A stretch of 64,000 nucleotides of DNA, taken from Billgrantia bachuensis (GTDB lineage: Bacteria; Pseudomonadota; Gammaproteobacteria; Pseudomonadales; Halomonadaceae). Position 1 is the stretch's first letter. Every line of letters starts with the position of its first letter. The notes below the pieces were generated by a model that had not been told where the DNA came from, did not search any database, and worked only from the letters and a program-made list of their open reading frames with translations. The stretch covers positions 56,430-120,429 of the forward strand of contig NZ_JAAQTO010000043.1 in assembly GCF_011742165.1 (NCBI RefSeq). The letters are read 5' to 3'. The translations under genes were made by a program, and so were the position numbers. Positions 53,501 through 62,681 of the stretch are shown one piece after another.

Positions 53501-54717
53501 CAAGACGACTGCTGATTCGCGCCACCGGCGCGGCACGTCCCGGCCAACTGGCCGGCCTGGGCCAGGCCATGGCGCGCAGCGGCGCACGGCTGCTCGATAT
53601 CAACCAGAGCGTGACCTTCGGCATGGTGTCGCTCGAGGCCCTGGTCGGGCTCGACCGCGACAGCGACCTGGAAGGCGCACTCAACGAGGCCGGCATCAGC
53701 CTGGGCCTCGACGTGCAGGCGATCCAGGTCAGCGCCGAGGACTACCAGCGCTGGAGTGCGCATGCCAGCGAGCCGCGGCTGATCCTGACCCTGCTGGCAC
53801 CGCACCTGCCCGCCGGCATCCTGGCCGAGGTCGGCGCTCTCACCGCCGAGCATGGCCTCACCGTGGAGTTGATCCACCGGCTCTCCGGGCGCGAACCGCT
53901 GGATGGCGGCGTGCCGCCATTCGGCGCCTGCGTCGAGTGCTGGCTGCGCGGCGAGGAGGTCGATCTCGACAGCCTGCGCGAGAAGGCGCTGGCTCTGGGC
54001 GCCATGCATGGCGTCGACATCGCGCTCCAGGAGGATTCGATCTGGCGCCGCCATCGTCGCCTGGTCTGCTTCGACATGGATTCGACGCTGATCCAGGCCG
54101 AGGTGATCGACGAGCTGGCGCGCCGCCACGGCGTCTTTGATGACGTTGCGGCGGTCACCGAGCGTACCATGCGCGGTGAACTCGACTTCCAGCAGAGCTT
54201 CCGCGAACGCATGGCCAAGCTCAAGGGACTCGACGAAGCGGTGCTTGCCGAGATCGCCGAGGAACTGCCTTTGATGGATGGCGTCGAGCGGCTGATGAAG
54301 CATCTCAAGCGGCTGGGTTATCGCACCGCGATTCTCTCCGGCGGCTTCACTTACTTTGCCCGTCACCTGCAGGACAAGCTCGGCTTCGACGAGATTCACG
54401 CCAACGAACTGGTGATCGAGAACGGCAAGGTTACCGGCGAAGTGCACGAGCCGATCCTCGATGCCAGTCGCAAGGCCGAGCTGCTGCGCGAGATCGCCGC
54501 ACGCGAGGGGCTGGCCATGGAGCAGACCATTGCCGTGGGCGACGGCGCCAACGACCTCAAGATGCTCGCCACCGCCGGGCTCGGTATCGCCTTTCGCGCC
54601 AAGCCGCTAGTGCGCAGCCAGGCGCGCCAGTCGATCTCGACCCTGGGCATCGATGCCGTGCTCTATCTGATGGGCTACCGTGAAGGGGACCTGGAGGACG
54701 AGAGCCGCGCGGGTTGA
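53497..54717 (+). CDS. serB: Phosphoserine phosphatase
   Basis: This 406-residue enzyme performs the last step of serine synthesis. It has two N-terminal ACT-like regulatory domains (about residues 1-170, which can bind serine) and then the HAD domain. The nucleophile motif is [19 protein letters not shown] (about 188-206), followed by [11 protein letters not shown] and [24 protein letters not shown]. The ATG overlaps the parC stop (ATGA), so the two are translationally coupled. The length fits the long SerB form seen in Pseudomonas. Confidence 0.95.
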   Translation: MTRRLLIRATGAARPGQLAGLGQAMARSGARLLDINQSVTFGMVSLEALVGLDRDSDLEGALNEAGISLGLDVQAIQVSAEDYQRWSAHASEPRLILTLLAPHLPAGILAEVGALTAEHGLTVELIHRLSGREPLDGGVPPFGACVECWLRGEEVDLDSLREKALALGAMHGVDIALQEDSIWRRHRRLVCFDMDSTLIQAEVIDELARRHGVFDDVAAVTERTMRGELDFQQSFRERMAKLKGLDEAVLAEIAEELPLMDGVERLMKHLKRLGYRTAILSGGFTYFARHLQDKLGFDEIHANELVIENGKVTGEVHEPILDASRKAELLREIAAREGLAMEQTIAVGDGANDLKMLATAGLGIAFRAKPLVRSQARQSISTLGIDAVLYLMGYREGDLEDESRAG

Positions 54718-54824
54718 CGACGACACTGGTGAAGCACGAGCAAGTGGCGTACCTTCGAAGGATCTGTCGCGAAGGACTCATTTTGAAAGTCCTGTCTCGA
54801 AGGTCTATCACATCGGAGGTCGCC

Positions 54825-55085
54825 ATGGCCCAAGCGCATTTCTCCGGCGAGTTGCTGGAAGAGCTCAACCTTCTCTGTCTCTTTAATCTCGATACTACCC
54901 ATGAAGGCCTCAAGGTGCATGCCGGCAGCGCCGCTACCGGGGCCGTAGCCGCCGCCTCGCGACTGCATGCCAAGGGCCTGGTGACCCAGGCCGATGCCGG
55001 CTACCTGACCCCCCGCGGCCGCGAGGCAGCCATTCACGCACAGGAACTGGCGGGCCTGCTGGCCCCAGCGGAACTCACCACCTGA
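54825..55085 (+). CDS. TIGR02647-family small protein
   Basis: This 86-residue protein (MAQAHFSGELLEELNLLCLFNLDTTHEGLKVH...GLVTQADAGYLTPRGREAAIHAQEL) matches a small gammaproteobacterial family known as TIGR02647. The fold looks like a winged helix, and the family is sometimes annotated as DNA-binding without proof. GGAGGT ends four bases before ATG 54825. The longer frame back to 54714 has no homology. It is followed by a strong terminator. Confidence 0.78.
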   Translation: MAQAHFSGELLEELNLLCLFNLDTTHEGLKVHAGSAATGAVAAASRLHAKGLVTQADAGYLTPRGREAAIHAQELAGLLAPAELTT

Positions 55086-55114
55086 AGCACATTCTTGAAA
55101 CTGCCAGAAAACGT

Positions 55115-55143
55115 GCGCCCGCCTGGAGGCTCCAGGCGGGCGC
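55115..55143. terminator. Bidirectional terminator between the TIGR02647 and SDR genes
   Basis: GCGCCCGCCTGGA (55115-55127) and TCCAGGCGGGCGC (55131-55143) form a perfect 13-bp stem with a 3-nt loop. Read leftward, it is followed by ACGTTTTC; read rightward, the T-run is weak. Confidence 0.85.
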
Positions 55144-55157
55144 TGTCGCATGCATGC

Positions 55158-56012
55158 TCAGGTGTTGAGCACCACGCCGCCGTTCAGGTGCAGCGTCTGG
55201 CCGCTCATGTAGGAGGACTCCTCGCAAGCCAGGTAGACGTAGGCCGGCCCCATCTCGGAGGGCTGGCCGGCGCGGTTCATCGGCACCTGGCCGCCGAAGG
55301 AGGCGACCTTCTCGGCGGGGAAGCTGGCCGGGATCAGCGGTGTCCATACCGGCCCCGGGGCTACGGCATTGATCCGGATGCCTTTCTCGGCCAGTGGCTT
55401 GGCCAGCGAGCGCACCAGGCCCTGGATCGCGCCCTTGGTGGCGGTATAGTCGATCAGCGACGGGTTTCCCTTGAAGGCGTTGATCGATGACGTGCAGATG
55501 ATCGAGTCCCCCTCGTGCATATGCGGCAGGGCCGCCTTGGTCAGATAGAAGTGACTGAACACATTGGTCTGGAAGGTACGCTGGAGCTGGTCGTCGGGAA
55601 TGTCGGTGATGTCGTCCCAGTCGTACTGCTCGGCCGAGTTGTGCACGACGATATTGAGCTTGCCGAACTCCTGTAGCGTCTTGTCGACGATCTCCTGGCA
55701 AAATGATGGCTCGCCAACGTCGCCCTTGAGTACCAGGCAGCGGCGTCCTTCCGCTTCGATCAGGGATTGCGTTTCGCGAGCATCGGTATCCTCCTCCAGA
55801 TGCACGATGACGCAATCGGCTCCCTCACGGGCGTAATGCACGGCGGCAGCGCGACCGATACCGCTGTCGCCTCCGGTGATGATCGCGACCTTGTCCTTGA
55901 GCTTGTCGGCGCCACGGTAGCTCGCGCGGATGTACTCCGGCTTGGGATCCATCTTGTACTCGGCGCCTGGCTGGTGGGACTGCTCCTGAGGTGGCTGCTT
56001 CTCTTCGCTCAT
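55158..56012 (-). CDS. Short-chain dehydrogenase/reductase (YghA/Gsp39-like)
   Basis: This 284-residue NAD(P)-dependent oxidoreductase of the extended-N-terminus SDR group is like E. coli YghA and Bacillus general stress protein 39. The coenzyme motif is IITGGDSGIGRAAAVHYAREGA. NSAEQ, the catalytic serine in SIICTSSINAF, and YTATKGAIQGLVRSLAKPLAEKGIRINAVAPGPVWTPLIPASF supply the Tyr and Lys. The end SSYMSGQTLHLNGG is canonical. The N-terminus is proline/glutamine-rich. AAGGAA lies about eight bases before ATG 56012. Confidence 0.88.
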   Translation of the reverse strand: MSEEKQPPQEQSHQPGAEYKMDPKPEYIRASYRGADKLKDKVAIITGGDSGIGRAAAVHYAREGADCVIVHLEEDTDARETQSLIEAEGRRCLVLKGDVGEPSFCQEIVDKTLQEFGKLNIVVHNSAEQYDWDDITDIPDDQLQRTFQTNVFSHFYLTKAALPHMHEGDSIICTSSINAFKGNPSLIDYTATKGAIQGLVRSLAKPLAEKGIRINAVAPGPVWTPLIPASFPAEKVASFGGQVPMNRAGQPSEMGPAYVYLACEESSYMSGQTLHLNGGVVLNT

Positions 56013-56499
56013 GTGTCGGGTTCCTTTTCCTTGGAAAACACTGCATAAATGTCTGCGCGTGCGAATCACTGCGTTGCGCGGTGCTGGTGCGCCAGCCCGG
56101 TCGAAATCCTCACCTATACCCCATAGGCTCCGGTTGACTCGCAGCCTTCGGCTTCTCGCCCGTTCGGGGCCAGCCTACGGCTGTTTGTCGCTTCGCTCGG
56201 TACTGTGCTCCGTGCGCCTTGTGCTTCATCCCGCTCGCCGATTTATCAGCGCTTCCCTTGTGCACGTGATGATTTGAAGGTAGGCAGCGCACAACCGTCA
56301 GGACAAGGCGGGGAGCGTGAATAAAGGTTTCGCTGTCGTAAGAACTGGTGAAACCACCGGCGCCATCCAGTGTGCTCTCTTCGTTTCGCGCTCGTGATAC
56401 CATCACGCCGCCTCGACCGCTGGTGTCGCCTGGTCTGCCGCCGGCGGTTCGGCTCCTGTCACTTCGGATTCCTGTCCAAGGTACTTTCGAGAATTTCCA
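56013..56499. other. Gap between the SDR and sodium-channel genes, with a palindromic element
   Basis: These 487 bases hold no gene I can support. Frames on both strands are short and without RBS or family resemblance. The left half contains a CTCA-hairpin-CTCCG element (56109-56132). Around it are several short inverted motifs, and GCTGTTTG near 56177 is shared with the cysD-cysN palindrome. The right half carries the promoter of the channel gene, which I could not place. Confidence 0.6.
56109..56132. repeat. CTCA-hairpin-CTCCG intergenic element
   Basis: CCTAT (56113-56117) and ATAGG (56123-56127) form a hairpin flanked by CTCA and CTCCG. That is the same layout as the element core at 29525-29547, although the stem sequence differs. 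Confidence 0.6.
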
Positions 56500-57333
56500 A
56501 TGAGCGCTTCTTTCGAAACTTGGCGCGACCGCTTCGAGCGACTGCGCGCCCACAAGGCCTTTGAGCTGACGGTAATCACCATCATCGTCGTCTCGGCCCT
56601 GCTGATTGGTGCCAAGACCTACGAGGAAGAGGTCAGCCCCATCCAGGAGTGGCTACTGCTACTCGACACGGCGGTGACTGTCTTTTTCCTCGTCGAGATC
56701 TTGATCCGCATGGCGGCCGAAAAGCGCCTGCGCGACTTCTTCAAGCGCGGCTGGAACGTCTTCGATTTCCTCATCGTTACCGCCAGCCTGATTCCCATGG
56801 ACGATTCGGAGATGGTGCTGCTGGCGCGGCTGCTGCGCATCTTCCGCGTGCTGCGCCTGGTATCGATGATCCCCGAGTTGCGCATGCTGATCGCGGCACT
56901 GTTCAAATCGATCCCGCGCATGGGTTACGTGGCGTTGCTGATGTTCATCATTTTCTACATCTACGGCGCCATCGGCAGTTTTCTGTTCGCCAGCGTCGAT
57001 GAGAAGCTGTGGGGCAATATCTCGTTGGCCATGCTGACGTTGTTCCAGGTCGCTACCTTCGAGAGCTGGGCCACGGCGGTGCTCTACCCGACCATGGAGC
57101 ACTACCCCTACGCCTGGATCTACTTTCTTACCTTTATCTTTTTGAATGCCTTCATTTTTCTCAACATGATGATCGGTATCGTGCTCGACGTGATGCAGAA
57201 GGAGAGCATTCAGGTGCAGTTGGAGAGCGGCGAGGGCGAGGCTGCCGAGCTGCACGGCCTGCGCAACGACGTGCGGGCGCTGAGCGACCAACTGGCGCGC
57301 ATGGAGGCGATGCTGGGGAGGCGTGAGAAGTAG
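56500..57333 (+). CDS. NaChBac-type voltage-gated sodium channel
   Basis: This 277-residue six-helix ion channel subunit works as a tetramer. S1 is about residues 20-37, S2 52-71 and S3 85-99. S4 bears regularly spaced arginines R110, R113, R116 and R119 (LARLLRIFRVLRLVSMIPELRML). The pore loop is MLTLFQVATFESWATAVLYP, with the filter TFESWA at 186-191. NaChBac has TLESWA there. S6 (about 205-232, with FLNMMIGIVLDVM) and a C-terminal coiled-coil (238-277) complete it. It admits Na+ and may serve motility or salt response, by analogy. Confidence 0.9.
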   Translation: MSASFETWRDRFERLRAHKAFELTVITIIVVSALLIGAKTYEEEVSPIQEWLLLLDTAVTVFFLVEILIRMAAEKRLRDFFKRGWNVFDFLIVTASLIPMDDSEMVLLARLLRIFRVLRLVSMIPELRMLIAALFKSIPRMGYVALLMFIIFYIYGAIGSFLFASVDEKLWGNISLAMLTLFQVATFESWATAVLYPTMEHYPYAWIYFLTFIFLNAFIFLNMMIGIVLDVMQKESIQVQLESGEGEAAELHGLRNDVRALSDQLARMEAMLGRREK

Positions 57334-57399
57334 GTCTTCCGCTATGCTCTAATCAAGCGGGCTCGATGGGCGAGCCGGATGGTGAAGGAGAGGAAAAGG

Positions 57400-58443
57400 A
57401 TGGCCGATTCGTTACCCGCCGGGGCGAGGCTCTTTCTTCCGCCCTATATGCTCGAGCGTATCGCCAGCGCTGGGTCGAACCACTTGCGCGAGTGTGCCCG
57501 GCATACTCTGGTAGTCGATCAGCAGTTCCGCGCTCGTGCCGGGGCCGTCATTCTGCCCCAGGGCAGTGTCAAGCGCGGCGAGCCGGCCCGCTACGTGCAT
57601 TCCGCCGAGCAGCAGCAGGCCCTGCCCGGAAGGCTGGTTCGAGGCGAAGGGGAGGACGACAGCGGCGATCCCGCCGTCGACGAGGCCTACCATGGCCTGG
57701 GTGCGACCTATCGATTGTTCTGGGAGGTCTATGAGCGACACTCCATCGACGACGAAGGCATGGTACTGCTGGCCACGGTTCATTACGGCCGCGATTACGA
57801 GAATGCCTTCTGGGATGGCCAGCAGATGGTATTCGGCGATGGTGACGGCGAGCTGTTCAACCGCTTCACCATCGCGTTGGACATCCTCGCACACGAATTG
57901 ACCCATGGCGTCATTCAGCACGAAGCCGCGCTGGCCTACGTTGGTCAATCAGGGGCGCTCAACGAGTCCCTATGCGACGTGTTCGGTAGCCTGGTCAGGC
58001 AGCACCAACTGGAGCAGAGCGTCGACGAAGCGGACTGGCTGATCGGCAAGGGGCTGTTCACCGAGCGGGTCGCCGGACGTGCCCTGCGCTCCATGGCCAG
58101 GCCGGGTACCGCCTACGACGACCCCTTGTTGGGGCGCGACCCACAGCCCGACCACATGGATGCCTTCGTGGTGACCGAAGCGGACAGCGGTGGCGTGCAC
58201 ATCAACTCGGGGATCCCCAACCGTGCCTTCCATCTCACGGCCATGGCGCTGGGCGGCCATGCCTGGGAGCGGGCCGGTCGAATCTGGTACGACACCCTCG
58301 TCGACCAGCGCCTGGGTCAGGATAGCGATTTCCCCACCTTCGCCACGCTGACGCTGGACAATGCCGAGCGCCGCTACGGTGCCGTGAGCCAGGAAGCGAC
58401 GGCGGTGCGCGAAGGCTGGCGTCGCGTCGGAGTGCTGCCGTGA
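57400..58443 (+). CDS. Protealysin-like M4 metallopeptidase
   Basis: This 347-residue zinc peptidase of the thermolysin family has no signal peptide. It begins with a short propeptide bearing the PPL-type motif LPPYMLERIAS (residues 13-23), as in protealysins, which are kept inside the cell. The zinc site is HELTHG (165-170), and the glutamate ligand is E189 in NESLCDVFG. The substrate-side histidine is in GGVHINSGIPNRAFHL. The start is ATG 57400 (AAAAGG upstream) or GTG 57379. It overlaps the next gene by four bases, which is diagnostic of a protealysin-emfourin operon. Confidence 0.88.
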   Translation: MADSLPAGARLFLPPYMLERIASAGSNHLRECARHTLVVDQQFRARAGAVILPQGSVKRGEPARYVHSAEQQQALPGRLVRGEGEDDSGDPAVDEAYHGLGATYRLFWEVYERHSIDDEGMVLLATVHYGRDYENAFWDGQQMVFGDGDGELFNRFTIALDILAHELTHGVIQHEAALAYVGQSGALNESLCDVFGSLVRQHQLEQSVDEADWLIGKGLFTERVAGRALRSMARPGTAYDDPLLGRDPQPDHMDAFVVTEADSGGVHINSGIPNRAFHLTAMALGGHAWERAGRIWYDTLVDQRLGQDSDFPTFATLTLDNAERRYGAVSQEATAVREGWRRVGVLP

Positions 58444-58781
58444 GCCAGCCGCCGCCGTTGACCCCGGCCAGCGTTGTCCGGCTGCGGCGCGAAGGTGGGG
58501 TGGCGCACTTCCCCGGCCTGTCGCGGCCACGCTGCATCCATTGTGCCCGCTACAGCGAGGCGCAGCGTGACGAATTGTGGCGCCTGCTGTCGAGTGCGGA
58601 ATCGGGAGCAGGGCTGGAAGAGGCGCCGGGTGCCGACCGGCGCCGGTTCTGCCTGAGCGTGGAGGACACGAATGGCACCTCGCTGTGGTTACTGACGGTG
58701 GCCGAGGAGGCGGTGCCCCAGGAGTTGTTCGAATGGTGGCGGCAGGCCGAGACACAAGCGGAAAACGGGAGTGCGCCTTGA
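58440..58781 (+). CDS. Emfourin-type protein inhibitor of the M4 peptidase
   Basis: This 113-residue protein has the emfourin layout. An N-terminal strand (SVVRLRREGGVAHFPGL) is followed by a helix with RYSEAQRDELWRLLSSA, an acidic linker, and then RRRFCLSVEDTNGTSLWLLTVAEEAVPQELFEWWRQAE. Emfourins are proteins of about 12 kDa encoded next to protealysin-like peptidases that inhibit them tightly. The GTG start overlaps the peptidase stop (GTGA). I infer a peptidase/inhibitor pair. The family was identified by pattern and context, not by alignment. Confidence 0.75.
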   Translation: MSQPPPLTPASVVRLRREGGVAHFPGLSRPRCIHCARYSEAQRDELWRLLSSAESGAGLEEAPGADRRRFCLSVEDTNGTSLWLLTVAEEAVPQELFEWWRQAETQAENGSAP

Positions 58782-58806
58782 CAAGCGCCGCGCATACTGA
58801 TTTTCT
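58778..58806 (+). promoter_or_regulatory. Possible promoter of the leuA leader
   Basis: A perfect -35 box, TTGACA (58778-58783), overlaps the emfourin stop. Seventeen bases later stands the weak -10 TTTTCT (58801-58806). The leader peptide starts eight bases further on, so the true transcription start or boxes may lie slightly differently. Confidence 0.45.
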
Positions 58807-58813
58807 AGAGTAC

Positions 58814-58870
58814 ATGAACACGACATTCCGCTACCTCAGCCTGAACCTACGACTACTAGCCGGCCTTTGA
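58814..58870 (+). CDS. leuA leader peptide (attenuation)
   Basis: This short 18-codon frame, MNTTFRYLSLNLRLLAGL, has six leucines in its last eleven residues, coded CTC, CTG, CTA, CTA, CTA and CTT. Three CTA codons are unusual in this GC-rich genome and would make the ribosome sensitive to charged tRNA-Leu. The frame ends eight bases before a perfect hairpin with a T-run, and leuA starts 216 bases later. This is the classical layout of leucine-operon attenuation. Confidence 0.8.
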   Translation: MNTTFRYLSLNLRLLAGL

Positions 58871-58877
58871 GCGCCGG

Positions 58878-58902
58878 GCGATGCGTCGCGCATCGCGTTT
58901 TT
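58878..58902 (+). terminator. Terminator hairpin of the leuA attenuator
   Basis: GCGATGCG (58878-58885) and CGCATCGC (58889-58896) pair perfectly with loop TCG and are followed by GTTTTT. It starts eight bases after the leader peptide stop. Confidence 0.8.
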
Positions 58903-59012
58903 GTCCAGGTCAGTCGAGGTACCGAAATGTCAATCACCCGAAGCGTTTTCTGCCATGTACACCGTTGCGTCGTGACCGTTGTCGGTCGCGGCCATCGTTC
59001 CGCTTATCGCTC

Positions 59013-59048
59013 CGACGCCCCGGCATGCTCGATGCAGCCGGGGCGTCG
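59013..59048 (+). terminator. Second strong hairpin in the leuA leader
   Basis: CGACGCCCCGGC (59013-59024) and GCCGGGGCGTCG (59037-59048) form a perfect 12-bp stem 38 bases before the leuA start. It is followed by TCGTTTCT, only a weak T-run. It could be the real terminator or an RNA-protecting stem. Confidence 0.6.
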
Positions 59049-59086
59049 TCGTTTCTGAATGCCGCCAGCCCAGGGAGAATGCCACC

Positions 59087-60793
59087 ATGATGCTCGACAA
59101 CCCCGCCGCCAAGTACCGCTCCTTCGTCGCCGTCGACCTGCCCGACCGCCAGTGGCCGAACCGACGTATCGAGTCGCCGCCGCTGTGGTGCAGCGTCGAC
59201 CTGCGCGACGGCAACCAGGCGTTGATCGACCCTATGGATCAGGAGCGCAAGCAGCGCTTCTTCGACCTGCTCGTTAAAATCGGCTTCAAGGAGATCGAGG
59301 TCGGCTTCCCCTCGGCGTCGCAGACCGATTTCGATTTCGTGCGTGCCTTGATCGAGCAGAACAAGGTGCCTGACGACGTCACCATCCAGGTGCTGACCCA
59401 GGCGCGTCCCCATTTGATCGACCGCACCTTCGAGGCGCTGAAAGGCGCGAGGAACGCCATCGTCCACGTCTACAACGCCACCGACCCGGTGTTCCGCCGT
59501 GTGGTGTTCAACGTCAGCAAGGAGGAGTGCATCGGTATCGCGGTCGACGCTACCCGGCAGATTCGCGAGCTGATGGAGGCGGCACCGGAAACCAACTGGA
59601 CCTTCCAGTACTCGCCGGAGCTTTTTACCACCACCGAGATGGACTTCGCCAAGGAGGTGGTCGAGGCGGTGATGGAGGCCTACGGGGCGACGGTCGAGAA
59701 GAAGATGATCGTCAACCTGCCGGCCACGGTGGAGGCGGCCACGCCCAACAACTATGCCGACCAGGTGGAGTGGTTCTGTCGCAACGTGAAGCACCGCGAT
59801 CGTCTGATCGTCAGCGTTCATCCGCACAACGACCGCGGCACCGGCGTGGCGGCCGCCGAGCTTACCGTAATGGCCGGTGCCGACCGCGTCGAGGGCACCC
59901 TGTTCGGCAACGGCGAGCGCACCGGCAACGTCGACATCGTCACGCTGGCGATGAACCTCTACACCCAGGGGGTTCACCCAGGGCTCGACTTCTCCAACAT
60001 CACGCCGATCATGCGCGAGGTGGAGTACTGCAACCAGTTGCCGGTACATCCGCGCCATCCCTATGTCGGTGATCTGGTGTTCACCGCCTTTTCCGGCTCT
60101 CATCAGGATGCCATCAAGAAGGGCATGACCGAGCGGCGCGCCAATCCGGATGCCATGTGGGAGGTGCCCTATCTGCCCATCGATCCGCTGGACGTGGGCC
60201 GCAGCTACGAGGCGGTGATCCGCGTCAACAGCCAGTCGGGCAAGGGTGGGGTCTCCTATCTGTTGGAGCAGGAGCATGGTATCGAGCTGCCGCGCCGGCT
60301 CTCGATCGAGTTCAGCCAGGTGGTGCAGGAAGTTGCCGACCGTACCGGCAAGGAAATCACCTCACAGATGATCTACCAGGCTTTTGCCGACGAGTACCTG
60401 ATGCGTACTTCGCCCTATGCAATGGTCAATCATCGCCTCTCTTCGGAGCCCGACAGCCCCAAGGTGAAGCTGGAAGCCAGCATCGAGGAGCATGGCGAGC
60501 GGCGCGCCATCGGCGGCGAAGGCAACGGCCCGTTGGCAGCATTCATCAAGGCCCTGGCAGCCGCCGGTCACGACGTGGAGATCATCGATTACCACGAGCA
60601 CTCGCGTGGCCAAGGCGCTGACGCCGAGGCGATCGCCTACGTCGAGGTGCGCATCGACGGCAAGGCGGTATTCGGCGTAGGCACCGACGAGAGCATTACC
60701 AGCGCCTCGATGAAGGCGGTGATGAGCGCGATCAACCGGCATGTCTCCAACGAGCCGGCGGCCGCCAATGTGACTGCGGAGACCCTGGCCTGA
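59087..60793 (+). CDS. leuA: 2-isopropylmalate synthase
   Basis: This 568-residue enzyme makes 2-isopropylmalate from ketoisovalerate and acetyl-CoA, the first step of leucine synthesis. The long (type 2) form begins [13 protein letters not shown]. The catalytic part has [40 protein letters not shown] and the metal-binding [15 protein letters not shown], then [14 protein letters not shown]. The C-terminal regulatory domain (about residues 430-568) binds leucine for feedback. AGGGAGA is eight bases upstream. A leucine-rich leader peptide and hairpins lie upstream. Confidence 0.95.
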   Translation: MMLDNPAAKYRSFVAVDLPDRQWPNRRIESPPLWCSVDLRDGNQALIDPMDQERKQRFFDLLVKIGFKEIEVGFPSASQTDFDFVRALIEQNKVPDDVTIQVLTQARPHLIDRTFEALKGARNAIVHVYNATDPVFRRVVFNVSKEECIGIAVDATRQIRELMEAAPETNWTFQYSPELFTTTEMDFAKEVVEAVMEAYGATVEKKMIVNLPATVEAATPNNYADQVEWFCRNVKHRDRLIVSVHPHNDRGTGVAAAELTVMAGADRVEGTLFGNGERTGNVDIVTLAMNLYTQGVHPGLDFSNITPIMREVEYCNQLPVHPRHPYVGDLVFTAFSGSHQDAIKKGMTERRANPDAMWEVPYLPIDPLDVGRSYEAVIRVNSQSGKGGVSYLLEQEHGIELPRRLSIEFSQVVQEVADRTGKEITSQMIYQAFADEYLMRTSPYAMVNHRLSSEPDSPKVKLEASIEEHGERRAIGGEGNGPLAAFIKALAAAGHDVEIIDYHEHSRGQGADAEAIAYVEVRIDGKAVFGVGTDESITSASMKAVMSAINRHVSNEPAAANVTAETLA

Positions 60794-60808
60794 CCGGCTT
60801 CGCCGGTC
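60792..60808 (+). other. Short perfect hairpin at the leuA stop
   Basis: GACCGGC (60792-60798) and GCCGGTC (60802-60808) pair perfectly around TTC. It overlaps the leuA stop and precedes the palindromic terminator element. Confidence 0.5.
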
Positions 60809-60811
60809 GGC

Positions 60812-60905
60812 AGCTATAAGCTGTAAGCTTTAAGCCATAAGAAACCCCAAGGTGTCATGCCTTGGGGATTTAACTTACAGCTTACGGCTTATGGCTTACA
60901 GCTTA
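60812..60905. repeat. Palindromic intergenic element, copy 2, with terminator
   Basis: The 23-nt arm at 60881-60903 is identical to 2800-2822. The opposite arm at 60819-60841 differs from 2720-2742 by one base. Between them, ACCCCAAGG (60844-60852) and CCTTGGGG (60860-60867) form a terminator. It lies between convergent leuA and epmB and includes the last base of the epmB stop. Confidence 0.8.
60842..60871. terminator. Bidirectional terminator between leuA and epmB
   Basis: CCCCAAGG (60845-60852) pairs with CCTTGGGG (60860-60867). ATTTAA follows rightward. Leftward, the run AAA at 60842-60844 becomes TTTC, so it can act on both strands. Confidence 0.75.
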
Positions 60906-61892
60906 TAAGGGCGTCTTGCTCGCTTCGCCGGGGATTTCCCTGACCAGGCGGGGGAGCAAGAAGCCCGGCAGCTCCTCCCTGAGGCCCGCGACCAGCTCGC
61001 GGGCCTCTTCGTCGGGCACGTCGAAGTGAGCCGCGCCCGCGACCGGGTCGAGCACATGCAGGTAATAGGGCAGCACACCGGCCTCGAACAGCCGCTCGGA
61101 GAGCTGGGCCAAGGCATCCACCGAGTCGTTGACGTTACGCAGCAGCACGCTCTGGTTGAGCAGAGTGGCACCTGCCGCCTTCAACCGCGCGCAGGCGTCA
61201 ATCACGGCTTTGTCGATCTCGTTGGCGTGGTTGATGTGCAGCACGACCACCTTCTGCAATCGTGTGGCACCGAGCCAGCCGAGCAGGGCATCGTCGACCC
61301 GGTCCGGAATCACCACCGGCAGGCGGGTATGAAGGCGCAGCCGCTTGAGGTGGGGGATTGCCTCGAGACGTTCTATCAGCCAGGCGAGCTGGCGATCGCT
61401 GGCGGCTAGTGGGTCGCCGCCGGAGAGAATCGCTTCATGAATACTCGGATCGTTGTGCAGCGTCTCGAGCGAACGTTCCCACTGGGCGCGGGAGGGGCTG
61501 TTGTCAGCATAGGGGAAATGGCGGCGAAAACAGTAGCGGCAATTCACCGCGCAGGCGGGGCTCGCGATCAGCAGCACTCGCCCGTTGTACTTGTGGATCA
61601 GCCCCGGCCCGGAGGTGTGCTCGGCCTCGGCCAAGGGGTCGGTGACGTACCCGGGGACGCTCTCCCCCTCGGCGGCGAGCGGTAGCACCTGGTGCAGCAG
61701 CGGATCGTTGGGGTCGCCGTGGCGCATGCGCGCAAGGAACGCCTCCGGCACACGTATCTCGAACAGGGCGTGGCCGCGCTCGGCGCCGGGCAGCCAGGCG
61801 TCATCCAGCCCCAGCCGCCGGCACAGCTCGCGTGGGTCGCGGATCGCCTGCGACAGTTGGGTCTGCCAGGCGCTTGGAAGCGTCAGGGGCAT
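60903..61892 (-). CDS. epmB: EF-P (R)-beta-lysylation lysine 2,3-aminomutase
   Basis: This 329-residue radical-SAM enzyme converts lysine to beta-lysine for attachment to EF-P. The cluster motif is [57 protein letters not shown] and the C-terminal [17 protein letters not shown] with EASKTPL match EpmB. ATG 61892 (MPLTLPSAW) is the family-like start. It is divergent from efp, whose start is 159 bases away, and its stop lies in the palindromic element. Confidence 0.94.
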   Translation of the reverse strand: MPLTLPSAWQTQLSQAIRDPRELCRRLGLDDAWLPGAERGHALFEIRVPEAFLARMRHGDPNDPLLHQVLPLAAEGESVPGYVTDPLAEAEHTSGPGLIHKYNGRVLLIASPACAVNCRYCFRRHFPYADNSPSRAQWERSLETLHNDPSIHEAILSGGDPLAASDRQLAWLIERLEAIPHLKRLRLHTRLPVVIPDRVDDALLGWLGATRLQKVVVLHINHANEIDKAVIDACARLKAAGATLLNQSVLLRNVNDSVDALAQLSERLFEAGVLPYYLHVLDPVAGAAHFDVPDEEARELVAGLREELPGFLLPRLVREIPGEASKTPL

Positions 61893-62051
61893 CACGTCGA
61901 CGCTTGGCGAATCCGGTCTCTGCAAAAGGGCGGAGCTTCGGGTTATCATGCGGCACACCAGTCACAATGGGGCGAGGGCTCGAATCCTCGTCGATTCGGT
62001 ATGTGCGCGTCCAGAGCCTGCTGCGGCGCGCCCGATCTTTCGAGAGGCAAC

Positions 62052-62618
62052 ATGGCTAATTATTCTACCAACGAATTCAAGGGCGGTCTGAAGGTGATGC
62101 TGGACGGCGATCCCTGCGCGATCGTCGAGAACGAATTCGTCAAGCCGGGCAAAGGCCAGGCGTTCAACCGCGTGAAGCTGCGCAACCTGATCACCGGCCG
62201 CGTGTGGGAGCGTACCTTCAAGTCGGGCGAATCCCTCGAAGGCGCCGATGTGGTGGACCTCGAGATGGAGTATCTCTACAACGACGGCGACATGTGGCAC
62301 TTCATGAAGACTGACGGCTCCTTCGAGCAGTACGCCGTCGAGAAGAAGGCTTTGGGCGATACCGTCAAGTGGCTCAAGGAGCAGGTGGCCTACACCGTGA
62401 CCCTGTGGAACGACAACGCCATCAGCGTGACGCCGCCCAACTTCATCGAACTGGAAGTGGTCGAGACCGATCCGGGCCTCAAGGGCGACACCGCCCAGGG
62501 CGGTTCCAAGCCGGCCACGCTCTCCTCGGGTGCCGTGGTGCGCGTGCCGCTGTTCATCAACCAGGGCGAGGTGCTGAAAGTCGATACGCGCTCTGGCGAA
62601 TATGTGTCACGTGCCTGA
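62052..62618 (+). CDS. efp: Translation elongation factor P
   Basis: This 188-residue factor rescues ribosomes stalled on polyproline stretches. The lysylation site K34 sits in the loop [12 protein letters not shown]. The three-domain tRNA-like protein continues with [34 protein letters not shown] and ends [25 protein letters not shown] lies about five bases upstream of ATG 62052. The modifying enzymes EpmA and EpmB are its immediate neighbours. Confidence 0.96.
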   Translation: MANYSTNEFKGGLKVMLDGDPCAIVENEFVKPGKGQAFNRVKLRNLITGRVWERTFKSGESLEGADVVDLEMEYLYNDGDMWHFMKTDGSFEQYAVEKKALGDTVKWLKEQVAYTVTLWNDNAISVTPPNFIELEVVETDPGLKGDTAQGGSKPATLSSGAVVRVPLFINQGEVLKVDTRSGEYVSRA

Positions 62619-62637
62619 CCAGGTGCCGAGCTGCTTC

Positions 62638-62669
62638 AACGCCGAGTCCTGGTGGGCTCGGCGTTTTCG
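62638..62669 (+). terminator. Terminator between efp and epmA
   Basis: AACGCCGAG (62638-62646) and CTCGGCGTT (62657-62665) form a perfect 9-bp stem followed by TTCG, just before the epmA start. It would let efp be transcribed much more than epmA. Confidence 0.7.
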
Positions 62670-62681
62670 ATGGTGACGACC

